A DNA stretch of 64,000 nt from Myrica gale (Eukaryota > Streptophyta > Magnoliopsida > Fagales > Myricaceae), in the NCBI GenBank assembly GCA_963930655.1, contig OZ005608.1, positions 25,507,271 through 25,571,270 of the forward strand, read 5' to 3'. Positions 1-13,859 of this stretch are shown here, in pieces. The stretch's first letter is position 1. Each line of letters opens with the position of its first letter. Both the position numbers and the translations under genes were made by a program. The notes beneath the pieces were generated by a model. It was not told the origin of the DNA. It did no database searches and worked only from the letters and a program-made list of their open reading frames with translations.

Positions 1-1079
1 TTGGTTTGAATTCTTAAGATAAATAGATTGTACATTCCATTTCGAAGAGATTGGTTGGTAAACCATCTACAAGCTTGAAAGACATTATCCCAAAAGTACA
101 TTAAAAATGCTTTGTGGTGCCTATCTGATTTATATCGAAGACATCACTGTCAAAATGCGAATGCAAGTCCATGTGATACAATACTTAATTTCAAAAGCTA
201 CCAAAATTGCTCAACACATGCAAAGCCCTACCTACCATGGGCATCGATACTATTGCTAAATTTAGCTCTAACTACTAATAAATTATTCCGAATTATTCAT
301 ACGATGAAAGATCTTCTATTGCTATTCATGGACACGCTACTTCCAACTACCAGAGCAAACTATATAACAAGCAATCTTTTGCGTTGTATGGAAGCAGGTG
401 GCAAGAATGTTATTGTACCGATCAACTCTCTTCACTAGTATTAGATAGTGATTTATGACTCAAGCAATTGCTTAAGATGCATTAGACCTTATGATAGACC
501 AAATAAAACAAAAGGGCGCCTTTGCGATGAAAAGCACTTAAAATCAAGTGCACTCATAGTATTGCCAGTAACCTGTAAGACAAGTAAACAACATCCAGTA
601 GCTAAGGAACCAAGTAAACCAGATGTACCACGGCAGGGATGATCTTCCATGACACCAAGCACACCCATTACAGTATAATTTTGTACGAAGTGTCTCCGCC
701 AACAAAATATATGGTTCGTATCATGTCTTACTGTATTCCCAATGACATGGTTTTGGGAAACTATACAGCAAATGTTCAAAATATTCAAAAATAACAATAG
801 TATTGAAAAGCCCAAACAGGACCTATTTACAAGCTGTTTTGTTAATACCTACCAAAAAATACTTTTAAAGAACAGAACCTGAAAAGTTCCATACATTACC
901 AAAAAAAAAATCTCCTTTTTTTTCCAAATCCTAAAGAGTAAACTGAAAAACTGCATCCAGAACACGGCACCACACAGATCCAAAACCCATAACTTAAAAA
1001 CAAACGAAAACTCTATTAACTGGTTCAAATATAGAAAAGAACAACGCAGAAACCAAATCAGATACAGAATCACAGAGAC
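1..1079 (-). other. SUMO intron 1 (5' part; continues off the left edge)
   Basis: This stretch follows the SUMO first exon on the minus strand and starts with a GT donor at 1079-1078. I searched it for the next SUMO exon (the ubiquitin-fold part and the C-terminal di-glycine) and found nothing similar, so the remaining exons should lie left of position 1. Several short open frames occur here but none resembles a known protein. Confidence 0.6.
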
Positions 1080-1160
1080 CTGGCCCTTGACTTTGAGGTT
1101 GATGTGGGCCGACTGATCGGTGGGCTTGTTGTCCTCCTCCTGGTTCGTCACGCCCGACAT
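1080..1160 (-). CDS. SUMO1: SUMO (small ubiquitin-like modifier), first coding exon only
   Basis: SUMO is conjugated to lysines of nuclear and other proteins through the E1-E2-E3 SUMO pathway. The exon encodes 27 residues: a variable acidic start (MSGVTNQEEDNKPTDQ) followed by AHINLKVKGQ, the start of the beta-grasp fold typical of plant SUMO1/2. The ATG is at 1160 and the exon ends in CAG at 1080 with a GT donor directly after, phase 0. As I recall, Arabidopsis SUM1/SUM2 also break after KGQ. The rest of the gene (ubiquitin fold, E2 contact surface, C-terminal GG processing site) is outside the window. A TATA-like box lies about 190 bp upstream. Identification is firm because the exon matches the family in sequence, length and splice position; which SUMO paralogue it is cannot be settled from 27 residues. 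Confidence 0.88.
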
Positions 1161-1350
1161 TTCTCGCTTGACTTAGGATATTCCACCACTTCCAAGGGAT
1201 TCTCAGCTGTCCGTCGCTGCCGCTCCCAACCCTGTTTTTGAAAAGGAGAAACCGATTTTGTGTGGTAACTGGCGAGGAAATCGACGGATTAGATGCGCTC
1301 GGTGTGCATTAATCAAACGGGACTCGCCCCATTATTTGTAACGGCGTCTC

Positions 1351-1358
1351 TTTATACC
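1351..1358 (-). promoter_or_regulatory. TATA-like box of the SUMO gene
   Basis: The minus strand reads GGTATAAA here, about 190 bp upstream of the SUMO start codon, which leaves room for a typical 5' leader. It is the best TATA match near the gene, but no transcript start can be seen directly. Confidence 0.4.
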
Positions 1359-4085
1359 TCGCTCTTTGGAAACGTCGTCAATTTTGCTCCGATATAATCG
1401 AATTTTTTTTAGCCCAAGATCTGCCAGCCTAGACGAATTACAGCTTAAGTACCCTTGAATTCAAAAGCCAACATATGGACTAGAGCTAGCCCATGTTAAT
1501 ATTCTCGGATCTATCTGTCATCAGCTAAATGGGTTGGCCCAAACTATTATCTACAAATCATATGGGATCCAAACACATACGTCTTTTCCCTTTTGTGTTT
1601 TTATCATTTAAACATGTCTTTGGCCCAAACTAATTTACAATGTGCATTAGTAGGGCTGGTTAATAGTAGATGGTAAGTTTTGAGAAAACCGTCACTATCA
1701 CCGTTTTTAATACCCATCGCACTGATAAGGCATAATAATCTGTTTTACCGGTGTTAGTGTTACACTTTTTATTTTTATTTTGTTCAATTGTAAAAGTATT
1801 TTATCATTAAAAATCAAAATTTACATGCACAAAAAAGAGAGAACAAGAAGAAATAAGCATAAATTTGCGAATGAAGAGAAGAAAAATATGAGGTATGCGA
1901 TGACCTAAGGCATGAGATTACATGCCCAACTACACAAAAGGTCTTCGACAAAATCAATGCCCCTATGGACTTATATATGTTGTAAATGGTCTTCCATTCC
2001 CACAGAAAACGTACAACCAAGGAGAAAAATGAATTGTGATTGGTCTTTCCATCCCCACGTAGAAAACGTCTTAGTCGATATGAAAATAAGAAAAACCCGG
2101 CTTGTTTGCCGCATCCCTTACGTGAGAAACCAAGAGAAATGAGACGTCCTAACTGTTTCAGAAACCAAACCAAACAGCCGTACCCCAAATGAACCAAACA
2201 CCAAAAGGGATCTGTCACGCTTCACAAATTATCTCGTATGTCCTCGTGGGAAAGGTAAGCCAAGGCCCAAGGAAATTTCCCAGACCAATACGTGGCTGCT
2301 TCTCCTTATTTTCTTCTTCTTCCTCTCCTTCACGTATTAGTTGGAACCAGATAGTCCACCATCCAACTTGTCTCTCTACTTAATCTAACAACTACCCAAT
2401 AAAGCAGCTTATGTTATGTTATCATTAAGACTATTAAAGTGGAAGGATTAGATCACAAGGCCGTTCATTTTGTACCCCCGGGCAGCACGCTTCAGAAAAC
2501 AGGGCAAAATGGAGTTTGGACTTGTCTTCCTTGGAAAGAATCTACCGCAAAACATACCCTTTTTCTTGCCTGCCTGAACTCACCAACTTCAGAACTATAA
2601 TTCTGGCTTTTGTGTGAGGAATTTTAGTTTACGCGTATTGAGTGAATCTGAAGTCTCTCTTGGGATGGAATCATATCGGTCGGGCCATTATAGGTCCCAT
2701 GAAGGCACTATAACAAATGGTGTAAACTTCCTGAAAACGCAAAGTTGTAACCTGCGCCTTTCAATTAATTCCTTTACTTTTGAGTCACATATAATTTGAC
2801 GCAAATCTATGGAATTCAATTTACGCGTCGTCCCAATGAAATTCACGTCACGCATATAATCACTATAAGACCGCACGCACGCAGAAAGTCCCAAAACCAT
2901 ATCTGTTTCGTTTCCCTTTTGGCAAAGCCCCAACTTAATCAACCTTGATTATTTTTATCTTCTCTCTTGTTTTCTTTCATGTTTTCAAACCCGCCGTTGA
3001 AGCGGGTGACCCCATTGGCTCCGTGTCTCCGTACCTAATTGCGACCTATCCAAATTCCCAAGCTGGTGAAGTCATGGGGGCTTGTTTGTTTTCATATGTG
3101 TACGTAACAATTCGCTTGGGATGCCTGCAAAACTAAGTCCACCCACCCAACCCCATGGCTTTTTCTATGTCAGAACTGAGGAACTCGGGCCTCCTTTGGC
3201 GATTAACTGTGTCAAATAGCCGTGCTTACTATATCCAAATAACTTAAATCAGTTGAAAGCTATCCTGACTGAGATTTTGGCAATCAAAACCATTAATACG
3301 AGTTTGACTTCATCCAAAAAATATTGAAAATGCAAGATCCCCCCCCCCCTCCCCCCAATGCCTTTTCGGCTTTTTGCTGAAGGTAAAAGCCAGCTATACT
3401 ACGTAATAGATGGGGGCCGTTCCCAGATGGAGACTGCAATATTGTAGAACTAAAAACAAATGGGTTCTCTTTGTCGTTGTTGCTAGGCGAATCATTCGGT
3501 TGAAAATCGTCATCACTGACATTTGAGTTTCCCAAACCATGCCACATTGTTTGAATTTTTAACTTATATCAATCTCAGGATGTGTTTTTATATTTGGATT
3601 CCCCACACAGTGTCGCTAGCTACTGCTAGGCAGCATAAAATTCTCACTCCATTGCGACAAAATACACCGTCCAGAGCAGCCAAATTAGACAACTCTCTCA
3701 CGAGGATAACTGTTCTAGTATGAACATTATACATGCCACTGAACCTACTTGAGAATGAGACAACTATCCTGTTTTTTTAATGGCAAACATAGATCCCAGC
3801 GGTCCATTAACCTTTCAATTATTGCTGCACGGTTACTTGATATCCGAATACATAAACCGGGGAGGAATCAGGATCGGTGAATTATGACCCTATGTAATTT
3901 TTTGCCTAAATTGCATGAGTATTGTATGATTTGAAGAGAGATAGACACAATAAGTAAACCTCATAATATTTAATATTGTTCATATAAAGTTTGAGATAAC
4001 ATAAGCCATATAATAAAGTTCACTAATTATGTGCATCTTTCTCTAAATTACACCATACAATTAGGACAGAAACTATAATAAGGTA
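1359..4085. other. Intergenic, no gene recognised
   Basis: Between the divergent SUMO and glucanase genes. Only short open frames without recognisable domains occur. A C-rich run lies near 3341-3357. A stretch near 1650 begins like a hAT-type repeat (AGGGCTGG) but I could not find its other end. Confidence 0.5.
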
Positions 4086-4450
4086 ATGTCATAGTATGCC
4101 CCCTAATTATAGGCCAAAATCAATTTTGCCCCCTTAAGTTAGAAAACGGATATTTACTCCATTTATGTTTCAACCATGATCAATTATCGTCTTTCGTTTG
4201 AAATGACCGTTAAATCACATGCACAATGACCGAAATGTCCCTCCAAGATAAAATTATAAAAAAATCATTAAAAATAAAATATTATTTATATAAAAAAGTA
4301 ATGTTTTTAAAATAAAAATATAGAAATTCTATTTCAATAATCTATTTATTTTTAATTTATTTCTTAAATTTTATTTTTATTTATTTAATAAAAAAGTATC
4401 TTGAAATATTTCGGTCAATTTTTTTATATTTTTCTATCTAACTTAATGCC
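4086..4450. repeat. Degenerate foldback (MITE-like) element
   Basis: The left part (a phrase of the kind 'TGCCCCCTAATTATAGG', then 'ATGACCGAAATGTCCCTCCAA') and the AT-rich core (CTATTTCAATAATCTATTTA) parallel the intact element at 56057-56574. A matching right terminal repeat is not clear, so this looks like an old or truncated relative. No target duplication was found. Confidence 0.5.
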
Positions 4451-5078
4451 AAAATAAATAAATAAAAAAGGAGAGAATTAATCATGCTCAAAATATAATT
4501 AACGCAAATTCCCGTTTTAAAATAACTAGGGGCTACTACCTTGAGTTGAGGTCTCAAGCGTTTAATTAAAACATCATATCCAAAATTATTGCACCCATCT
4601 TTTATTATTACCATCAATCAAAGCATAGCTGGCAACCCAACGTTCGAATTGAGGGTAAAAGCAGATTGCAGGGTAAAAGACAAAAAACAGCGATGCACCT
4701 GCGAACTGTCACCTTCAAAGGAGCCATATAATTCCAGTGTCAATTAGGCCAACAAACAACAACTCATCAAATCCAGCTTGCCGTGCCAGATCTTTATTAA
4801 TTCGGACACGTGTACGGCAAGAAAAGATGCTCCAAAATGAAAACCCGATTTAAGAGCACCATTGTAGCTAACCTTCAAAATCTAACACCAACAGTAATGT
4901 AACGGTCAAGTAGGTGGGTGGGGGTAATGGGTTCCTCCACAAATGAGATGGAGTGGTGTATTTAGCTTTTGCCTATTTCCAGATCTAGTGCTTAAGCCCC
5001 ACTACTTTTCCCCCCTTCTTCCCCACTACCCCACTCTCCCTTGCCCCCTATTTTCCCTCCTACTCTGTAACAAAAGTC

Positions 5079-5085
5079 TATAAAA
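5079..5085 (+). promoter_or_regulatory. TATA box of the GH17 glucanase gene
   Basis: TATAAAA lies 43 bp before an in-frame ATG at 5128 and 73 bp before the ATG at 5158, and follows a C/T-rich stretch. Spacing suits a transcript start near 5110. Confidence 0.6.
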
Positions 5086-5157
5086 TCACAACTGCTTGGA
5101 CCTTAAACAAATCTATCTCCCTCTTTCATGCTCTGCTTCTCCACTACGAATCAGAGC

Positions 5158-6955
5158 ATGGCAACCCTCGCAGTATCCTACTTCCTCTTGCTTCTCTCAA
5201 TCTCTGCCTTCGCAGGTCTTTCTTTTACTCTCTCTTGAACCAAACTGTTCATTTTTGTATTATTGATAATCCATCACTGTAACTGTTTGCCTGTTTCCGT
5301 TTTGTTGATTGCAGAGGGAGGCTCAATTGGAATAAACTATGGCCGCATCGCTAACAACCTACCTCCACCATCAAAAGTGGTTCAGCTTCTGAAATCGCAG
5401 GGACTCGATCGAGTCAAGCTCTACGACACCGATTCTCAGGTGCTCACAGCGCTGGCCAACTCGGGTATAAGTGTCACCGTCGCACTCCCCAACGAGCTCC
5501 TCTCCTCCACAGCAGCGGACCAATCTTTCGCCGACAAATGGGTCCAAGCCAACATCTCTCAGTTCTACCCCGCTACCAAAATCGAAGCCATTTCCGTGGG
5601 AAACGAGGTGTTCGCGGACCCCAACAACACGACCAAGTTCCTTGTCCCCGCAATGAAAAATATCCATGCCTCGCTTGCCAAGTACAACCTTGATTCCGCT
5701 ATCAAAATCTCATCCCCTGTAGCTCTCAGTGCTCTCCAATCTTCATACCCATCTTCAGCCGGATCTTTCAAACCCGAACTAGTTGAACCAGTTATCAAGC
5801 CCATGTTGGACCTTCTGCGTCAAACAGGGTCGTACTTCATGGTTAACGTGTACCCATTTTTCGCTTACACTGCAAACTCGAACGACATCTCCTTAGACTA
5901 CACTCTGTTCAAGCAAAATCCGGGTGTCGTGGATTCTGGTAACGGTTTACGTTACAACAGCTTGTTCGACGCCCAACTCGACGCCGTTTTTGCTGCTCTG
6001 TCCGCTCTAAAATACGACGACGTGAAGATAGTGATTACAGAGACTGGCTGGCCCTCACAGGGCGATTCCAATGAAATTGGTGCAAGCCAAGCCAATGCAG
6101 CGTTGTACAACGGGAATTTGGTACGCAGAGTACTCACCGGCAATGGTACACCGTTGAGACCTAAGGACCCACTTAACGTTTTTCTATTCGCTTTGTTCAA
6201 TGAGAATCAAAAGCCAGGTCCCACCTCTGAGAGGAATTATGGGCTGTTTTACCCTAGCGAGCAGAAGGTATACGATATACCGCTGACACAGGCGGAGCTT
6301 GGGAGTGGCCAGTCAACTACCGTCAACGGCAGCAAGAGCCAGCAGGTCCCGGCGACCGGAGACATGTCGACAACGTCGGTTCCCTCAGGTCAGTCGTGGT
6401 GCGTGGCAAACAGCAATGTTGGGGAGGAGAAGTTGCAGGCTGCGCTCAATTATGCTTGCGGCCAGGGAGGAGCCGATTGCCGTCCCATCCAGGCCGACGC
6501 AACTTGCTACAATCCAAATACGCTAGTGGCCCACGCTTCGTATGCTTTCAATAGTTACTATCAGAAGAATGCTCGGAGGGCCGGCTCTTGTGACTTCAAC
6601 GGTGCGGCTTATGTGGTCACTCAACCTCCCAGTACGTACTCGACGACATCTAATTATTCATACCTTATATCTCTAAAACTTAACCATTATCCAAAACTTA
6701 ATAATTTAGATACAATATCTTAGTATTTATTTATTTTATTTATGGCTAATTATTATATATTCAATACACGTACGTTGATGTGATATTTGTCACATGAAAA
6801 GGCTTATTGTCAAAAAGCTCGTCTCTGCTTTTGGTTGTTCTAACTGCGTTCCTATATTCATTAATCATTAATTGCTGCATTTGACTTCGGGCGCTAAAAG
6901 GGTGGCGATTTTCCTTGCAGGATTTGGGACATGCAACTTCCCTACGCAGTACTGA
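5158..6955 (+). CDS. Secreted GH17 endo-1,3-beta-glucanase with X8/CBM43 domain
   Basis: Predicted to cut 1,3-beta-glucan (callose) in the cell wall. Three exons: 5158-5215, 5315-6631, 6921-6955, all with GT-AG borders and matching phase, giving 469 residues. Residues 1-19 form a signal peptide ending SISAFA. The GH17 barrel covers about 23-342, with the acid/base Glu at about 117 (SVGNEVF) and the nucleophile Glu at about 262 (ITETGWPS). After a Ser/Thr/Gly-rich linker comes an X8 (CBM43) module from about 381, with its six cysteines at about 382, 401, 408, 417, 445 and 463. The protein ends CNFPTQY right after the last cysteine, so it lacks the hydrophobic tail of GPI-anchored relatives. 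A second in-frame ATG at 5128 would add ten residues before the signal peptide. The SUMO neighbour matches the Arabidopsis At4g26830/At5g55180 context, as I recall it. Confidence 0.93.
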
Positions 6956-9900
6956 AGGGATGAGTTAATTGGGGGCCGGAGTCTGGTGAAGTGTAGCTTT
7001 GCATCGCGGCTGAGCTTGCGTAATTCTTTTCCCAGCTAGCTTAGGGAGTTGGGGGGGACGTTTCTTCTTTATATTTATATGCTTATAGTATGAGTTGGTG
7101 TAGTAGTAGTTATCAGTTGCTTGTCTATTTTGTTTGTAATTACGTGTCTGTCTGTCTAGACATTGTCGCCGGATTACGTTCGTCTCGATCGTGTATATGT
7201 TTATTTCTTTCATTTTCTTCTCGCTATAGCCGGAAGAAAAATACTTTTTTTGTCTTTTTAGTTGGAATTACTTTACCATTTCTTCTTCGCCTCTTCTTCT
7301 CATGTCGGGTCTCTTTTTCTTTTTTTAATTGATTAATTCTTCTTTTTCTTTCAAAAGGGTTATCTCGTTCTCGGATCATGATGATCAGATTGCTTTTATA
7401 CTGCTTAAACATTGTATTTAAGCACTGGATCACATAGAATTTAGAGTTTTTCTCCTTCAAGTGATAATAGAGAAATTTGTATTGGGAAAACCAGAGAGAA
7501 AGAGGCAAATAGACAAATAGGTTGAGAACGTGGAACTGGAAAGACGAGTTCCAAAGACATCCCGCGAGACAAACATCTAGAACACTAAAGCTATGGTCAA
7601 TGAGAAGTTCTGTTTTTTCTCTGAGCAATTGTTCGATGAGTCATGAGTGGTTGGACTTGGACTAATTTCATCTAGTGAACTTTGACGACAAAGACTCGTC
7701 TCGTGTTAAATAATAAATACCTCTTGCTAGATGAGCGCCTTCCCAGGAATATTATGGGCTTCTACAACAACTTCTAAGCCCAAGACGCACCAAATTGGGC
7801 CTAAATTTGAACAAAATCGTGGGTGGCTGTGTAACGAGTCCTAATGCTGAAAGCGCATGCAGATTCACTAGTTGTGATGTCCACAGAGAACCCCATTCTC
7901 ATGAAGGAAACAGTGACTGAAAGTCATAATCTCAAACATTCTTGAATATCATAAAATTCGGTAGATCACCGGCCTGTAAAGGGACTAACGAAGTTCGATG
8001 GGCCCAGAAACTAGGCCCGACAACCGTGATATTTAGCAATAAACAATGATTATTGGGCTGCTGTCCCAATACAAAAGGCCCAGTCCAATAAGGGAAGTAA
8101 ATACTAAATTGCATGAATTCGGCCGCCAAACCCGAGAGAAACGGTGAACCACTCGCACGGCATCTGAAGACGAAAAGAATACGATAAGGTTGGTTGCATT
8201 GAAGGCTGAAGTCCAAATCACGTGAGTCAACTGTCAAGGCTAGGCTGCGTGTGTTTCCTGTCCTGAATCTGACGTTTTGCTCTTCTTATCGCTAATTCAT
8301 CAGTGCGACTAGACTCATAAACGTGTTCATTCCTCAATTAGCACACATGCCTAATGACACGAAGCGTGCTGGAAGGTTCACGAAAAGCAAAATTTTCGAC
8401 ACTTTGCAAATCTTGGGATCTCTTTAGCCAAAGAAAATCCACCGCCCACCAAACAGGATGAGAATGCCAGGATAATTTTTCGCAAATATACCCACGTGGA
8501 CCCATTAGGCAAATCTTACGCTTAGATCGCTCCGTGGCATATGCGGCTCGTCTACCCATTACCATAGTGCGACGCGTCCCGGAGAGAGGAATTCCCGACG
8601 GATATTACACGTTGCGTACACACGTTACCGAATATTGACCATAATCGTGCACAGCACTTGGCTGCAAATAGCCAACAAAAAATTGCCGAGGAAAAGGCGT
8701 CTCTCTACGCTGCGTTTCCACTTTCCAGGATCCAGCGTCCGCGTTTCGCAATAAAAAGGCCGGTTGGGCCCCTACGTGTGTAACGAGCGTGATACTTAAT
8801 CTTAAGGTGGGGTTAGGCTCCCTCCTGCCTTCCTTCGACTATACTCGATTTAATATTAAAAGAGTTCATTATAATTTCTCTCTCAAATTATCATTTAATT
8901 TTTAAATATTTTCACAAATTTTAACTCATTATAATTCGTCCTCAGTGTACTTTTTATTACGATTTCATCTCCAACCTGCTAAAATTATTATATCTAACAA
9001 TTTTTGTCTTGTGTAAACAATATGTGACCTTCTTACGTGAAAATACAATTTTTATTCTCATTTGAGTCCTATGTAGTCTTCTGCAGTACCTCTAAGAAAT
9101 TGTAAAGTCAAAAAATAATATGTAATTAACTGATTTTTTTTTATTTTTTTTAAAGGTAATTTCTTTAAAATTGAACTAGTCAAATTTATTTTTTAAAGTT
9201 ATGTGTTGTTTACGTGAAACAAAAACTGTTCGATATAACAACTTCAACAGGTTGAGAGATGAAATCCTGCTAGTTGTAACGAGTTAAAATTTGTAGAGTT
9301 ATATAAGAATTATGAAGATGAAAATTGTAATTAACTTTATTTAAAATTTAAATTATAAATTCAATTTCACTTTTAATGCAATATGCTAAAATTAAAAGTT
9401 TAGATCCTAAATTATGTAATTGGAGGGTCTAAAAATAAAAAGAAAAAGACTTGTGGATAAACGGTATAGGAAGAAAAACATGCACTCTTTGTGTGGATGG
9501 TGACCTGGCGTGGCATTACTGGTCAAAGTAGTAAGCTTATCCTGACCACAGCTTGACACGAGCCATACCCATCAATAAGTGGGCCCACATGGTAACCCAC
9601 CTTCCCTCCCCGTTAAATCCTCTATAGCATCATTTGCTAACGCGACCGACCTTCGTCAGTTCGTTGCTTTCCAGGCCAACAATACATCCCCCTTCAAAGT
9701 AAAACGACAAACACTCCGTTAACGACCCAAGAACCGACCTCCTCACGTGTAACACTCCAACCGGTCCATCTGCCCGCTTCACACGTGTAAGTTATATATT
9801 AAATGACGCCGTATCAAAGGCACCGCGGCCTCGAGTCACGAGTTTTCGGTCAGAAACCCCGGCCCACGGATCCTGAAATATTGCCGGTAAAAGCTGACTG

Positions 9901-12900
9901 TGTAGCCGAGAGATGCCGGTAAAATGAAGGCCTTCGGCAGGGAAACCTGCGTATATGGGTCTGACAGGTTGCTGACGTGTGACAGTGCCTACGCCACACG
10001 TGTTTGATAGTTGGGGTGGTTTGAAATCTGGGGTTGGCGGAGTTGGGGTTGGGCTGGGTTGGAGTGGAGTGGGAGTGGGTGTGCCGTTGGGTCATGGGTG
10101 GGTCAGTGAGGGCCGAGGGGTCTGGTCTCTCTAAAGTCTAAGGTCTTTGAGCGGACTATGGGAAAGTGGGTCAGGTGTGGTGGGGCCCCACCCACAACGT
10201 GGTCACTCAAGACTAAAGAGGATCTTGGATTGCTTTGAAGGGCATAGGAGTTGGGTCGCCTGACATTTGTGTCCTTAGAGGTGTAAACTTTTGGTTTTAA
10301 TAAGGTCTTTATTATTTGTTCACCACTCCATTTGTTTTGGGGGAGAAAATAGTCAATTAGTAGCTTTAGATGCTTACATTAACCCAGAAGTTATGATATC
10401 ATTTAATTGTTTGCGTTCAAATTGCAAATTAATGACTCGGTTATTAAAAGATTTGGGTGGTGGAGAATATTTGAGAGCATATTCAACCTTTGGGTTGGCC
10501 GCAATCTCAACTTATATGGCACCTATAGTTGTCAAACATTTTCAAAACAACCGCATATAAACAAACCTACCCAATTGGAGCACTTATCTCAATTGGCCAC
10601 ATCACGTAAAGCTTCACGGCTGCCACGTATTGCTCACAACTAGAAACCCACGTGGCTGCTTAATTTATTTGACGTTTGCCCATTGTTGGGAAAGTAAAAA
10701 ATTGTAGTCGGTCTAAGAGGTTCACAAATTCTAGATGGCTCTATGCTTGTCTACAAATTTGGTCTTCTCAGCTTTGAATTTTCTCATATAAATCACGGGC
10801 CTATAGCAGAAAGAAGGGAATCAGTCGAATGCCAAATTGGGCCATCTAGCAGTTTAGGTTGGCCTTTTTGTTGTTGCCAAACTTTAATGCCTATATGATG
10901 GGGGTCGGTGAAAATTTTGGATTTATATATTTTATAACTCCGATGAGATATGGCGGATTCCTTCGACCCTTTCAATGAGAAATTGGGACCAGCAGTGAAC
11001 TGCAATTCAATTTGGAGACAACTTGCCAAAAAAATTTTTAAAGAGAACGGCTGACAGTTTTTGGATAAAAAGAATTGGATTTACATTTCAGGAAGAATAT
11101 TTCCTGTAAATTACTCTTCGAATTATACAATAAAATTCAGAAAGATATAAACATAACAGTTGAATACCATAGTATTTACATGAGCAACATTAAATGGTGT
11201 AGAGTCTACCTATTGTTTTTGTTTCTCTCAAAATTACACCTTACAACTAGGACAACAAATTACAGAGGATGATCATGGTCCATATTTAATCTCAATTCAC
11301 AAGTAGCAAAGGAGAATCTTCGCTCTTGTCCCATAATTATTGGATAAATATAAGCTACTAATTTCGTCATATTTAATCTTCGAAGCATCAAAATTAATCC
11401 CTCTAATATCATCAGTTCATAAAGATTCTGAATAAGGAGGGTAAACAAATGAATTTTGATGATACAATGAGAAAATGTGATGAAATTTATAATTTGGACA
11501 CTACAATAATATTATTAGTGGGAATAATTTGTTTTTTTTAAGAACAAAACATTGTAGTACATTTGTTCATGATGATGTTTTATTTTTGTTATGTCTTTAA
11601 AGGGCAGAAATAATGTCCCCCAACCTCTTTCGCTTTTCCTTCTTTCCTTTCTATCTCTCCTTTTTTTTTTGTCTTGTATTTTCTTCTTACTAAGGCGCAC
11701 AATATATAGTTTAAGGCATGAGCAAACTAGTATAGCACTATCTAGGAAGCATTATCAAATTCATTCAGTTTAAGTTAGTCACAAATGCAATGACTGTTTT
11801 AGCCTTGGATACTATATAAATATCAACATCAACCACTCAGGATGTTCTCGTAGTTTCCTTCCCGGGGTTTAATTCACCTATAAGCTCATTGTTTTCTTCA
11901 ATGCCTATCAAACTTGGATTGGTCGCTTGACTAAACAGATATTAACGTGTATTTATCATTTTTGTATTTTCTTTATTTTTGGATAATAAGGAAGATTCTC
12001 AACAGACAATTAACTAATTAAATATTGAATTTAGTGCATTAATAGAAAGAAACCTATTAAAAAAATAAAATCATTACAATTATACGTTTAGATGGAAATG
12101 AAAATAATATCATTTCCCATCTCCATACAAAAGCAACATTAAATTGTCAATCAATTCGAATTATTAACAACCCCCCCATCAATCACGAGGGATGGGTTAG
12201 ATTGTGTAGGAAAAGCAAATATTCACGTAGCATGCTCCTTTCAATCAATAATAAGGGATGGATTTTGACGAAGCCAATTTTATTCGACCTATTACAAAGT
12301 CTACTGGGTTGAGAATCCAAAAGAGCTGGGTCAAAAGTCTAGCGCTTGGAATGAGTTGAAAGCTCATATGCTCATTCCTTCTTCCTACGAGTAAAGAAAA
12401 CAACATAGGACACGAGATCTTCCCCGTTAGAGGATTTCTCAGATGTCTTTGTTAATCGTATTTTTGGATATCTTTTGTTTATTGGTTCTTTAGGAGAGTG
12501 AGAGAAAATTGTTTACCCTGTCCTTCGTTATTTCTTCCCATATACCATTTCTCTTCCTTCCTCGGTCTAAGGCTTATTAGGCCCTGGCTTTTTCCATGGT
12601 TCAGGCCCTTATTGGGCTCTGTCAGACTTATCCCTCTTCGGTTGGACTGAGTCGACCTGTACTTTATCCTTCTCTTTCGCCTTTAGAACTGTCAGTCAGT
12701 GACCACAATCACGATTGCTTACGTGGGCTCCTATACCCCATAAAGCTTTTGCGGAAAGCCTTTTTATGGACCCCTATCATGGAAAGACTTGTGACGCCAG
12801 TATGACAGGCCTAGGCTTGACTATATTCGAGCTTCCGATTATGAGCTTTTGTAAGGAAAAATTTATCCTCCATCATATTTCTCTCACCCTTCGATAGGTG

Positions 12901-13859
12901 AAAAAAACACGTTTTCACTTGAAAATTTCAAATTAGAAAATTTAATAATATTATCGGTTTTACCATGATCTCCTCTGATACCCTAACCTATTGGGCTATT
13001 GGGGTGATCTAATTTAGAGAATAGAGAGATATCGTATTTTTTTGTGACAGAGAAATTCAGCTCAATAAACTATCGAAGTAGAACTCGCCTAATGGACTGG
13101 TACACTTTGGGCGAGTACATCCCTCGCTTCGCACAAACCAAATAAGTCCAATTCTGTCAAGAGGTTACTCCAAAAAATTATTTACACCTGAGGAGACTTT
13201 ATATTAATGCTACATAATCTAATATTATTCGCATGAGATCACAAATAATGTGACCTAAAAAACATTCAATACATATTTCATATTTCCTTTCGAGTTGAAA
13301 ACATCTACTTGCTATGAAATTGAACTGGATCCTGACCCTTATTTGAATAAAATTTTATTTTTTCTTTATTAATGAAATGCATCAACAAAGCTGAGAAGTC
13401 TCGTGGCTACCCCATCGGAGTTGAATTCATATACAGCCTTTGCTTGTTTTCTTGCATTAATTTGTAAATAATTAGTTGTAAGGATCTTTGGCAGGAAAAA
13501 AAAAATTATGATTATTCCAATAATCCAAAAAGCATTAGGGAAAGAGTTTATCATCAGCATTGCTGACAATTGCCCACAAAGAAATTTATAAAAATATAAA
13601 ATTCAATTATTGCAATTCCCCAAAAGCTGCAGAAAAAAAGAGATATGTTTATTTATTTTTGCTGTTGTTGTTGGGACAATAAGTATTTATTAAACGCAGT
13701 GAGATCACGTTCTGGCTGGAATGGCAGAAATTCGAAAAGAAAGAAAGAAAAAAAAAATAATAAAATCATGTGGTGGAGGATCTTCAAGAATTTCAGAATT
13801 GCTGTAAATTTACAAATAAGATAAAATCCTGTCGTGGATCCCCTCCTCCGATATTATTA
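6956..13859. other. Long intergenic stretch, no gene recognised
   Basis: Downstream of the glucanase lies a T-rich probable 3' region. Open frames in this interval are short, mostly lack ATG context, and show no domain I recognise. Promoter-like motifs occur (ACACGTGT near 9780 and 9995, with TTATATATTAAA near 9792), but no coding exon follows them. The DNA is probably old repeats plus the distal promoter of the ERF gene. Confidence 0.45.

Noticed and set aside
1-1079. Search for SUMO exons 2 and 3
   Set aside because: Nothing matching the ubiquitin fold or the C-terminal di-glycine was found; they should lie outside the window.
1647-1790. hAT-like element beginning AGGGCTGG
   Set aside because: No matching right end or target duplication could be found.
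5263-5314. Open frame running into GH17 exon 2 from upstream
   Set aside because: It begins with TTG and lies in the intron; the acceptor GCAG at 5311-5314 and the signal-peptide exon at 5158-5215 explain the gene better.
10291-10643. Overlapping open frames near 10.3-10.6 kb
   Set aside because: No domain, no splice context, and no codon pattern; two frames compete for the same DNA.
12530-12900. Possible LTR or other retroelement piece
   Set aside because: Sequence feel only; no primer-binding site, polypurine tract, repeat partner or coding domain was seen.
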